From assembly GCA_943372645.1 (NCBI GenBank), contig CALRZN010000013.1, positions 62,001 to 126,000 on the forward strand: DNA of 64,000 nucleotides. The letters run 5' to 3'. Below, piece by piece: positions 7,934 to 16,603 of this stretch. The notes beneath the pieces were generated by a model that was not told the DNA's origin, did no database searches, and worked only from the letters and a program-made list of their open reading frames with translations. Made by a program: the position numbers and the translations under genes. The DNA comes from VBWE01 sp943372645. Its GTDB lineage: Bacteria; Bacteroidota; Bacteroidia; Palsa-965. The stretch's first letter is position 1, and each line of letters starts with the position of its first letter.

Positions 7934-9277
7934 ATGAAACAAAGTCAATCTTTTTTGAAAACAGGTGCAAGTTCAGCAGCTTCAGGCAGTGGCAAAAACG
8001 GGTTGTCATTTATGCCTCCCGCACAGTTCAGAAACCTGCCTTTTATGTCGAAACCCGTAACACTGCCGGCGGGCGTTTTTCAATTGATGGACGTAACAGG
8101 TGATGATATCGGAAATGTGTTTAATATAATTCTGTACAGAAACGGAAACCATGCAGTTGGATCACTTGTAGCGATTAATGGCAGTGGCTGGTACACCTTC
8201 AGCGTACACGGCAATAACGAAACAGTCCGGGGCAAAGACAATATTCTTTCAGAAGTTATGGATGAAAGCAGTAGCGAGTCAGATGAAAGTGATAATGATA
8301 ACGGTGACTATTATAATGACTTTGCTTTTGATACGGATAAAAATGAGTTTGATATAGCAGAGGAGGCACAGGAAAATGATATGACTGTGAAAGAAGTAAT
8401 GATGGGCATCCGGAATAGTTTCCGCGAAGCTCCCCGGACAATCCGTGTTCATTACCCGTTCGGATCAAAAACAATTGCCAAGGGTAACCAGGCATTTGAT
8501 ACGCCGGAAGAAACAACAAAGCAACCCCAGGCGATGGTAAGTTACCGGGGGAAAGATTACGAAAAGCATGGAAAAAAAATAGGCAAAGATTACGATAAGT
8601 GGGCGATGGAGTTATCGGACGATAGCGAAGACGAAGATGAAAAACAGGAACGGGCTACCAGGATGATAAATTATCTGGATGGAAATGGCGATGATGATTT
8701 TGATGATATGTCTGAACGTGGAAAAATTTCGATGGGCGGACTTTTTTCGGTTGGCCTGATCTCTGATCCGTTGCGGACACAATTTGACACCACACGAACA
8801 GAAAACGACTTTTTCAGCCTGCTGCGTGAACGCGAATCCGGGAATATCGGTTTCCGTGAAATGTTCGGAGATAAAAGCGATTCGCTTTTTTATCCGGCAA
8901 GAAAAGAAGGATCATCCCAGCAACGGGAGAAAATAAGGGTGGAGACTGAACTGGAAAATGAGGATGCACTTTGGGAAAACAATTGCCTTATTAACGCCAT
9001 TTGCCAGGCCGCACATGGCCGTAATGCCACGATGATGGAATTGCTGACCATACGCTTTAATCTTGGAAATGTCGGCCAGATGATGGTTGCCAGCCCACAC
9101 AATATCGGCGTAATTCGCAACGCACTTGGAATTAATAACCGGATTGTTGTGCATTACCGTACAAATTCATTTACACCAAACGAAACAATTGTGGGCATAA
9201 ATCCTGCTCTGCATATTTATCACACCGGTCATCAGCATTTTATACATAATCCGGGAAACCTGAGCCTGTATAAATAA
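7934..9277 (+). CDS. Putative eCIS effector with OTU/papain-like C-terminal domain
   Basis: 447 aa. Leader (1-54) is Ser/Gly-rich and contains AQFRNLPFMSKPVTLPAG and VFQLMDV, a diverged version of the PVQR leader. A small domain (55-100, NVFNIILYRNGNHAVGSLVA) and a very acidic Asp/Glu/Ser stretch (about 105-150) follow. Residues 200-320 (SYRGKDYEKHGKKIGKDYDK, then LISDPLRTQFD and NIGFREMFGDK) resemble a segment I recall in other secreted polymorphic toxins. The C-terminus has WENNCLINAICQAA (C351) and HTGHQHFIHNP (H435 followed by an aromatic), the Cys and His boxes of OTU-like or related papain-fold peptidases. Such domains often cleave ubiquitin, which would imply eukaryotic targets. It ends 46 nt from the convergent AAA+ gene. 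Confidence 0.6.
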   Translation: MKQSQSFLKTGASSAASGSGKNGLSFMPPAQFRNLPFMSKPVTLPAGVFQLMDVTGDDIGNVFNIILYRNGNHAVGSLVAINGSGWYTFSVHGNNETVRGKDNILSEVMDESSSESDESDNDNGDYYNDFAFDTDKNEFDIAEEAQENDMTVKEVMMGIRNSFREAPRTIRVHYPFGSKTIAKGNQAFDTPEETTKQPQAMVSYRGKDYEKHGKKIGKDYDKWAMELSDDSEDEDEKQERATRMINYLDGNGDDDFDDMSERGKISMGGLFSVGLISDPLRTQFDTTRTENDFFSLLRERESGNIGFREMFGDKSDSLFYPARKEGSSQQREKIRVETELENEDALWENNCLINAICQAAHGRNATMMELLTIRFNLGNVGQMMVASPHNIGVIRNALGINNRIVVHYRTNSFTPNETIVGINPALHIYHTGHQHFIHNPGNLSLYK

Positions 9278-9323
9278 AGGGGAACAGCAGCACGTGATCC
9301 TTTTGCAAACATCAAATTATGTG

Positions 9324-10667
9324 TTATCCCGTCTTCCCCTCCTTCAAAAGTTCCTTCCGCATTCCCGCCTCAATATCTTCCGGCATCACTAATGGTTCGT
9401 TGCGCTGCGAAGCTTTGATGGCGCAGAACTTCAGCACGTTGATGATGCTGCCGCCGGAGATTTCATATTGCCGCGCTAATTTTTTAAAATCAATGCCCGG
9501 ATGCAACTGCATGCCGTTTCCGAAAATTTTGCGCCATAAAATTTCCCGCTCGGTGATGTTGGGCATCGAAAAATGAATCATGCTCTGGAAACGGCGCGTG
9601 AACGCATCGTCAATGTTCGTTTTTAAGTTAGTCGCCAGTATCACTACGCCGGGATATTCTTCCGTGCGCTGCAGCAGGTAACTCACTTCCTGGTTGGAGT
9701 ACCGGTCCTGCGACGACGATGTTTCCGAACGTTTTCCGAAGAGTGCATCGGCTTCATCGAAAAACAAAATCCAGTCTTTGTTTTCTGCCATGTCAAACAC
9801 CCGCGCCAGGTTTTTTTCAGTTTCGCCCACCCATTTGCTCACCACCATCGAAGCATCTATTTTATACACATCGCGTCCGCACTGTTTACCGATGAGGCTT
9901 GCGGTAAGTGTTTTGCCGGTTCCGGGCGGACCGTAAAACAGTGCGCGGTAGCCGGGTTTTACAAATTTTTCAAGCTTCCATTCGTTCATAATCATATCCT
10001 GGTGCGAAATCCAGGAAACAATATCGTTTACTTCTTCGCGCACATGCACATCAAGAATCAGGTCTTCCCAACCGAGCGTGGTATTCACTAAACGGGCCGG
10101 GAACTTGTTGCTGAACGTGGGTTTGCTGTATTTGCCTAAAGTGAACAGTTGCAAGAATTCCTCACTCAGTTCCAGTGTGCCGGCCAGCGGCGGTTCGCCT
10201 TCGGGTGAAGCATTCAGGCGCAGGATGAGGTGTTTGGCAAACGGGTGTGATGAGCCGAGCAGTTCGCTGAGCTGGATGCGTGTTACGAGCGACAGGCCGC
10301 CGAGCAGGAACGAAGCCGTTTCACCCGTAGGAATAAATCCGCCATGATTGGTGCCTTTGGTTCCGCCGAATTCGGTGAAGCCGCGGTCGTAGTCACTGTT
10401 GCGCGCATAAAACAGGTCGAGCAGTTGCGGGCGCAGGTGCGGGGCCGCGCACAGCATCAGCAGCAGACGTTCGGCCGGTGCAAATTTGTAATGCACCACA
10501 AACTTTCCATACATCGATGTATCGCCGTCGAGGTCGGGCGGGGGCAGCGTGCTGAAGCTTACGGGCTCGCCGTTGCTGAAATAGGCATTCATCCGCGCCT
10601 TCAGCACATTGTAAAACCATTCCAGTTCGCGCTCCAGCGCAGCAGCATTGTTTTTTATATTTTCCAT
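9324..10667 (-). CDS. eCIS AAA+ ATPase (Afp15-like)
   Basis: 447 aa from ATG 10667 (MENIKNNAAALERELEWFY); an upstream ATG at 10694 would add 9 residues. The start overlaps the stop of the tape-measure gene by 13 nt. The C-terminal half is a complete AAA+ module: Walker A YGPPGTGKTLTAS, Walker B WILFFDEADALFGKRSE, sensor 1 VVILATNLKTNID and the arginine-rich AFTRRFQSMIHF. The N-terminal 200 residues are specific to injection-system ATPases. In Afp and PVC loci this ATPase is needed for assembly of the particle, probably acting on the tape-measure or baseplate. It is the last gene of the structural operon, facing the cargo operon tail to tail. Confidence 0.9.
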   Translation of the reverse strand: MENIKNNAAALERELEWFYNVLKARMNAYFSNGEPVSFSTLPPPDLDGDTSMYGKFVVHYKFAPAERLLLMLCAAPHLRPQLLDLFYARNSDYDRGFTEFGGTKGTNHGGFIPTGETASFLLGGLSLVTRIQLSELLGSSHPFAKHLILRLNASPEGEPPLAGTLELSEEFLQLFTLGKYSKPTFSNKFPARLVNTTLGWEDLILDVHVREEVNDIVSWISHQDMIMNEWKLEKFVKPGYRALFYGPPGTGKTLTASLIGKQCGRDVYKIDASMVVSKWVGETEKNLARVFDMAENKDWILFFDEADALFGKRSETSSSQDRYSNQEVSYLLQRTEEYPGVVILATNLKTNIDDAFTRRFQSMIHFSMPNITEREILWRKIFGNGMQLHPGIDFKKLARQYEISGGSIINVLKFCAIKASQRNEPLVMPEDIEAGMRKELLKEGKTG

Positions 10668-13600
10668 TTCACAAAAAGTATGGTGGGCGTCCATGCAAAT
10701 TTAACTGTTGAAACGCCCCACGGTAATTTTTTCAGCAAAACATCTACTGCAACATGCTGCACCTGCAGTTCCCAGTTGTCGTTTTTATAAACCAATGCGC
10801 CCTCGCGTTTGAGAAACGTACGGCGGAAGGTATCCACCGAAGTGTTTTTCATTTGTTCCCATTGCGCTTTCACGGCAGCAAGAAACGCAACCGCCTCCTG
10901 TTTTTCGGCATCCTCCAGGTCAGCCATGTGTTCAATCGGATCGGTGGGGTGCATGCCGCACAGCAATTTGTTCAGCGGCAGCAGGTGTTCGGGCGGGTGG
11001 GTGTGCTGTTCATCAATCACAAATTGCAACAGCAGTATCGCCCGTTCGCGTTTTTCCTGGCTCACAAATGTTTTGCCGCTTACATACCCGAGCCGCCGGA
11101 AAAGCCCGCCGATAAACGGCCACAGTAAAACCAGCCCGGCGTTGAATACATAAATCGGGTCGCCTTCGGCCGGTTTTTCAGTAACGTATTCAATCGGCTC
11201 GTCTGCTTTTTTTGGTGTACGCGGGTCGCTGTATTTTTTTGTTTCCTGTTCCCCGAGCGCCTGCAGCAGGTGTTTGTCGCGCACCAGTTGCTGCAGCAAT
11301 GCCGCAGCCACGCGGGCCGCAACGGGTGCCGGTTGTTCGCTGCGTGCTTCGGCCTGCCGGTTTTTGAGTTGCAGGATGGTATCGGTATATACATTCCGGT
11401 TTTCGGGATCAAGCAGGTAGAGGTGCTCGCGGAGGCGGCGCAGCAGGGCGGGGGTGTGCAGCAACTGTTCCTGTTCAGGGCCGGTATGATGCAGCTGCTC
11501 ACTGAAACGTGCCGCAACCTGTTCCGCTGTTTCGCCACGCATACGCGCCGTTTCGGTAACGGCAAAGGTGAGCAGCAGCAGCCGTTGTGTTTCGCTGTCG
11601 CTGCTCAATGTGTTAACGGCTTCGTGCCACGTGGCAAATGGAAGCGGATCTCCGGGATTGGTTTGCAATGCGAGCGCCTGCAGTTCCGCTTCAAGCAGCA
11701 GGTCGGGATAAGGAAAACCCGGGCGCTGCCGCAGCGTAAGCAATTCCTGGTGCAGTTCGCCGGGTTGTTTTTCAGTGAGGCGTATGGCCGGGTTCAGCAC
11801 ATCGCGCAGGCTGCGGCCGGTATGCAGTGCAAAAAAGGTAAACACCGCCGCCAGCCACGCCGTGCGCCGCTCCTGCTGCGGGTAACGCGAAAGCTGCTGC
11901 AGAAACGAAGCCGGCAGTTGCTGCAAAATGTGCCCCGGAATCACCGGCTGCATTTGTTCCAGCAGCGGGCGCGTAAGCGTTTCGTTGGCTGCGTTGTTTT
12001 TTGCACCATCGGAAACGGGCACAGCTGCATCAGGCAGCTCCTGCAGCTGTTGCTCCAGTGCAGCGAAGGCCTCCGTAAGTTCTTCTTCCGCTGTATCCGC
12101 TGTTGCAGGATAACCGGCAAACTGCAGTATTGCTTCGCGTTCACTTGCGGTGATTGAAAGCAACTGCTGTGCGTTTGTGTGTTGCTGCTGCAGTTTTGCA
12201 AGCAGCAATGCGTACAGTTTTTCTGCAAGCGGTTTCCCGGTTTCCGGTTCATTAAAGAGCGGCAGTTGCAACAGGTTCTGACTCGTTTCTGCAAATGCTG
12301 CCAGTGCGTTGTCCGTTTTGCGCGCTACCTGCAGCAGCAGCCCGAAACGCAGGCGTGTGTTGACCAGTGTGGCTGATCCGAAATCCGTTTCCTGCAACCG
12401 TTCAGCGAGAAACACCACCAGTTCGTGCTGTGTTGCCGGGTTTTCGAGCAGCACCTGCAACTGCTGTATGAGCTGCCCCTGCCGTTCCCGCACCACGCCA
12501 GCAGCATACGCATTCAGCTCGTCGGCCGATTTGTACGGTGACCACCAGGGCAGTTTTTTCCAGGTGAAAAAATAAAGCAGGCTGTTGATGAAAAAAACGG
12601 GGTTCCGCAGTAAAGCATCCCGGCCCGGCGGGGCTGGCGTTTCAGCAGCATTCTCGGAGAGCTGTTGCGGTAATACGGTTTCCTGTTTTTGTATTTCCGG
12701 TAGTTGGTTTTCAGCCGGAATATTTTCCGGAATTTTTATTCCCGGTAGTTCGTTGGCTGCTGAAACCGGTTCTTTTTCGTTTTGCAGAACGGTGTTTTTG
12801 TCCGGCTCCACTTTGCGCTGCTGTTCCTTTTCCTGATCCTGTTGCAGCGTACCGGCAGCAATAACCGAATCCGTTTGTGGCTGTTGTAACCCGGTTGTAA
12901 CGGCCGCTGTTTCTGTACGCACGCTGATACCGGAAATTTGCACCTGTACAAATTGCAGCACGGTGCGTGTATGTTGCTGCAACAGTTTTGTCTGTTCTTC
13001 CGCTGAAGGCTGCTGCTGCATTGCATTTTCCAGTTGCCCCGCTTCGTTTGCAATCATTCCGGCAACTGGTGTTGCTAGTTCGGGATGGAATGCAAGAAAT
13101 GGCTGAAGCAATGCTGTGATTTCAGCTTTCCAGCGGGCAATGCTTTGTTCAGTTAATGCAGCAGCTGGAGTACCCAGCACAGGAAGCAACTGCGCAGCGG
13201 CCGGATGTGTTTTGGATTCAGAAATTACCTGCAGCATTTTTTCTGCACTACGCAACTCAAATACAGCTAAAGTCTGCTGCAATACTGTTGCGATACGTCG
13301 TATTAATTCTTCCGGTACAGGTTGCTGTAACTCCTGCCCGGCCAGAAATTCCCGCAGCAGGTGCGCGTGTGCATGTTGTTTTGCCGTAGCAGCTGCTGCA
13401 TTGGTTGTTGCGATGACCTCGTTCATGATGTGCATCCAGGACAGCTGCATTGCTGCCGGTGTACCCGCTGCTGTGGTCTGCAGCACCTGCATGTTTTCAG
13501 ATGCAAGCAGCTTTTGCGTAAACCGGGCAGTTGCAGCTGCGGGGAGAACGGTTGTAATCCAGCTGATGAGTTCCGGTTGCCTGCGCAGGGCCTGCACCAT

Positions 13601-16600
13601 TTCCGGAAGCAATTCCGGTTTTTCATCAAGCTCATGCAGCAGTGCATCTGCTGTTGCGGCCGGAGTTGTGGGTGCCGGCAGTATTGTATCTCCGCGCAGC
13701 AGGGCGGTTAAGGGCAATGCAACAGCCGCATGCTGAAAACGAAGCTGATCGTTTACATCGGCTTGTGTTTTTTCTTCGCCACCGTTATCGTTTTCCGGCA
13801 TTGCAAACCATTCATCAGCGGCCTGCTGGAGTATTGCAGGAAGCGTTTCGTGTTTATGCAACAGCGAACGTATTTCTTCTGCGCTTTTCCCGAAATGTGT
13901 ACCAAGCACACGCAGCAACTGCACCATAACCGTTTTTGCAGGCTGTCCGGAAAAAGGCAGCAGGGCCGCAACCACATCACGCAGCCCCGTTTCTGAAACG
14001 GATGGCGTTTCGCTTCCTGCAAAAAACGGGAACAGCAATTTTACCGTTTGTGGCACATCGGGCCATACAGCCGGGAACAGCACCGCACTTACCCGTTCAA
14101 AATCAGGTTGTGAAAGCCGTGCAAAAATAAACTCCCGCAACTGCGGCAGCGCAATGGCTGTTTTACTCCAGTCTGCAAAAGCCACCGGGAAATACCGCGC
14201 AAAGTGATGCAGTGCCGCAGAAAAAACAGCAGGCTGATCAGTGGCTATACCGCCCGCAAACAGTTTGCGGAAAACAGCGTGATGGTGCAATGGCGCAGTC
14301 CACCAGGGCAGCGCTTCATTTAATATATAATGCTGCAACAGATCGCTGAGAAATGCAGCTGTAATTGCAAATGCCGTTTTTGTTGCCGCTTCTGTTTCCG
14401 CGATTTTCGTTTCGCTGTAATTTCCTTCAGGCAGTTGCAACCGTTGCTGCTGCAGCGCGTGTATCAATTCGTTTTGCAGTGAAGCTTCAAGCCGGGTGAA
14501 AGCAGGCGATGCGAGGAAGGCGGTGGCTGAAACCGGCTCCTGGTAACTGCTGAACGCCGTGCGAATGGCGCGTTGTTTTTGTTCGGGCAGTTTCCCGAAA
14601 AACGCAGTGCTGAAAAATGCATTTGGTTTTCCCGGTGTAAACAGAACGAGTTGTTCCAGTTGTTCCTGCACTGCAGCGGGAAAGCGGCTGATAAATGCAG
14701 CATCCAGTTGTTGCAGCACTGTTTGCGGTGATGCCGCAGCACCGGGCAACGCGCGAAGCTCCCAGCGCACGGCCTCTGGCAACGCATTAAATGCTGGTGA
14801 ACTGTAAAATGCATTTGTGCCGTATTGCACCTGCGCTGCAAGTTCACGCACCTGCTGCCGGACCGCCTCCGGAAACGATTCAAGATAACCGGCAACAGCC
14901 AGCTCTTGTAACGCTGCTTCGTCGGGTACCACACCCAGTTTTGTTTTCACCGCAGCCTGCAGTTCCGCGGGCAGCGCAAGAAAAACAGGCGAATGGTAAA
15001 CTGCAGCAGGAGTTATCACATCAGCCGTAAAATGAATGACGAGCTTTTGCTGCGTTTCCTGCGGCAGGCTTCGAAACCGTTCACTGCTGAAAAAAACTTC
15101 GCGGGTCATTGGAGACGAATGACCCTCATAATGTGCAGCGACTTCCCGTTGCAGGTCGGCCGGCAGTTGCAGAAACAACGTGTCACCGGTAAAAAATGTA
15201 ATTGCAGGTTCTTTTTCCTGCAAACGCAGCAATGCCGTGATGGCGTTTTTTATATGTTCAGCAAGTGCCGGATTTTCAAGCGCAGGAATCAATGCCGCGC
15301 GGGGCGGAAGCGGGGCCGGCAGAAATGGCCGGATGTTTTGTGCAAATACCAGCCCGTTATTTTGCGGCAGCTGTCTTAACTGTGCAAATGCGGCAGCTGC
15401 CAGTACACGGGCTTCGTGCATTGATTCATCTGCCTGCATCATACCGCCTGCGTGCAGTACACGGAACAGTTCTGCTGTTTCTGTTGCAGGTGCTGCCGGA
15501 AAAAATGCGGCATACAGCATTGCACGAAACGGCGTTCCAGCCTGGTAAAAAAAGCGCAGCAGCAGTTCCGGCTCCGTCCGGCCTTCGTTCAGTATGCGCA
15601 GGTACAGCGGACGTTTCAGCGGTACTGTTTTCAGCAATGATGCAATAAACGTTTCCTGCTCATGCGCAGCCATTCCAGGCGGCAACGAACCTTCCCTGAA
15701 AAAATACCGGAACGTTTCGGGTAATGCATCCGTTCCGCTTGTCGTTTTTTCTGCGGAAACAACTGCTTCCTGTTGCAGGATTTCGCGCAGCAGCGCAACG
15801 CGTGTTTCCGGAAGGGCATTCGCTGATTTTTCTTCTCCCGCTTTTTTCAGCAGCACAGCAAGTGTTGTTTCCGTAATGGCCCCGGGCATGTCCAGGCGTT
15901 TGTATCCGATGTACAAACGTTCCCAGTCTTCCGGCGTTACCGGAACGGTGCTGCGCTCCTGCAGTTGTTCACCGATCCAGTGCAGGTAATCGCCTTCCTT
16001 TTTACCCGGTGTGAAAACAGCATCGTACTGCCGGAATGCCTGTTCCAGTGCGGGTAATGCGCCCCCCGTAAGTGCATCTGTTAGTTTTTGCAGTGCCGGT
16101 TTATCCAATTGTGTAAACAGCCGTTTCAGCAGGCCGGCATGTTGCCGCTGTTCAAGAATCCATGCTATAAGTTTTGTGAATGCAGGAGCAGAAAGACGGC
16201 TGAAGAGTTCCTGCAGGTTATGCGAAGCGGCATGGGATGCCCACCAGGGATAAAATCCGTGCTGCAGAAAATAACGCACGAGTTCTGCTTCTTCCGGCTC
16301 CGCCGGTGTTTCCGGGAGGGCTTTCAGCAGTGCGGCGGGAAACGCATTGCGGAAACGCGAAACAAATTCGCTGCGGGTTTCGCCGGGTGCGATGGTACCG
16401 AGATCAATGGAAAGCGTATCTATCACAATCCGCCGGTCGTCGGGAATCAGGCGTTGTATTTCATTTTCAATAAACGTTCCGAGTTCCTGCTGCAATGCAT
16501 TGCTGATGATGTCTTCGTAGGTATGGTGTGTTGCCGCTGCATCAGCAGTGCGGATTATTATATCGAGCACTGCCCGTTTGATATATGCCGTGCCCTGTTC

Positions 16601-16603
16601 CAT
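10655..16603 (-). CDS. eCIS tape-measure protein (Afp14-like)
   Basis: 1982 aa. The N-terminus (EQGTAYIKRAVLDIIIRTAD through IVIDTLSIDLGTI) and C-terminus (VFNAGLVLLWPFIGGLFRRL, then LLPLNKLLCGM) match the two conserved ends of CIS tape-measure proteins. The long middle is rich in Ala, Gln, Leu and Pro with repeated FYSSPAFNALPE / FFSTAFFGKLPE / AFLASPAFTRLE-like units, about 40-60 residues apart between residues 500 and 730. Region about 1270-1390 is Gln/Pro/Glu-rich and probably disordered. Tape-measure length sets tube length. Its start codon overlaps the stop of the Afp12-like gene (TGATG at 16601-16605), implying translational coupling. Confidence 0.9.
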   Translation of the reverse strand: MEQGTAYIKRAVLDIIIRTADAAATHHTYEDIISNALQQELGTFIENEIQRLIPDDRRIVIDTLSIDLGTIAPGETRSEFVSRFRNAFPAALLKALPETPAEPEEAELVRYFLQHGFYPWWASHAASHNLQELFSRLSAPAFTKLIAWILEQRQHAGLLKRLFTQLDKPALQKLTDALTGGALPALEQAFRQYDAVFTPGKKEGDYLHWIGEQLQERSTVPVTPEDWERLYIGYKRLDMPGAITETTLAVLLKKAGEEKSANALPETRVALLREILQQEAVVSAEKTTSGTDALPETFRYFFREGSLPPGMAAHEQETFIASLLKTVPLKRPLYLRILNEGRTEPELLLRFFYQAGTPFRAMLYAAFFPAAPATETAELFRVLHAGGMMQADESMHEARVLAAAAFAQLRQLPQNNGLVFAQNIRPFLPAPLPPRAALIPALENPALAEHIKNAITALLRLQEKEPAITFFTGDTLFLQLPADLQREVAAHYEGHSSPMTREVFFSSERFRSLPQETQQKLVIHFTADVITPAAVYHSPVFLALPAELQAAVKTKLGVVPDEAALQELAVAGYLESFPEAVRQQVRELAAQVQYGTNAFYSSPAFNALPEAVRWELRALPGAAASPQTVLQQLDAAFISRFPAAVQEQLEQLVLFTPGKPNAFFSTAFFGKLPEQKQRAIRTAFSSYQEPVSATAFLASPAFTRLEASLQNELIHALQQQRLQLPEGNYSETKIAETEAATKTAFAITAAFLSDLLQHYILNEALPWWTAPLHHHAVFRKLFAGGIATDQPAVFSAALHHFARYFPVAFADWSKTAIALPQLREFIFARLSQPDFERVSAVLFPAVWPDVPQTVKLLFPFFAGSETPSVSETGLRDVVAALLPFSGQPAKTVMVQLLRVLGTHFGKSAEEIRSLLHKHETLPAILQQAADEWFAMPENDNGGEEKTQADVNDQLRFQHAAVALPLTALLRGDTILPAPTTPAATADALLHELDEKPELLPEMVQALRRQPELISWITTVLPAAATARFTQKLLASENMQVLQTTAAGTPAAMQLSWMHIMNEVIATTNAAAATAKQHAHAHLLREFLAGQELQQPVPEELIRRIATVLQQTLAVFELRSAEKMLQVISESKTHPAAAQLLPVLGTPAAALTEQSIARWKAEITALLQPFLAFHPELATPVAGMIANEAGQLENAMQQQPSAEEQTKLLQQHTRTVLQFVQVQISGISVRTETAAVTTGLQQPQTDSVIAAGTLQQDQEKEQQRKVEPDKNTVLQNEKEPVSAANELPGIKIPENIPAENQLPEIQKQETVLPQQLSENAAETPAPPGRDALLRNPVFFINSLLYFFTWKKLPWWSPYKSADELNAYAAGVVRERQGQLIQQLQVLLENPATQHELVVFLAERLQETDFGSATLVNTRLRFGLLLQVARKTDNALAAFAETSQNLLQLPLFNEPETGKPLAEKLYALLLAKLQQQHTNAQQLLSITASEREAILQFAGYPATADTAEEELTEAFAALEQQLQELPDAAVPVSDGAKNNAANETLTRPLLEQMQPVIPGHILQQLPASFLQQLSRYPQQERRTAWLAAVFTFFALHTGRSLRDVLNPAIRLTEKQPGELHQELLTLRQRPGFPYPDLLLEAELQALALQTNPGDPLPFATWHEAVNTLSSDSETQRLLLLTFAVTETARMRGETAEQVAARFSEQLHHTGPEQEQLLHTPALLRRLREHLYLLDPENRNVYTDTILQLKNRQAEARSEQPAPVAARVAAALLQQLVRDKHLLQALGEQETKKYSDPRTPKKADEPIEYVTEKPAEGDPIYVFNAGLVLLWPFIGGLFRRLGYVSGKTFVSQEKRERAILLLQFVIDEQHTHPPEHLLPLNKLLCGMHPTDPIEHMADLEDAEKQEAVAFLAAVKAQWEQMKNTSVDTFRRTFLKREGALVYKNDNWELQVQHVAVDVLLKKLPWGVSTVKFAWTPTILFVKWKI

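Noticed and set aside
11270..12157. 295-aa plus-strand reading frame within the tape-measure gene
   Set aside because: Antisense shadow with cysteine-rich, low-complexity text.
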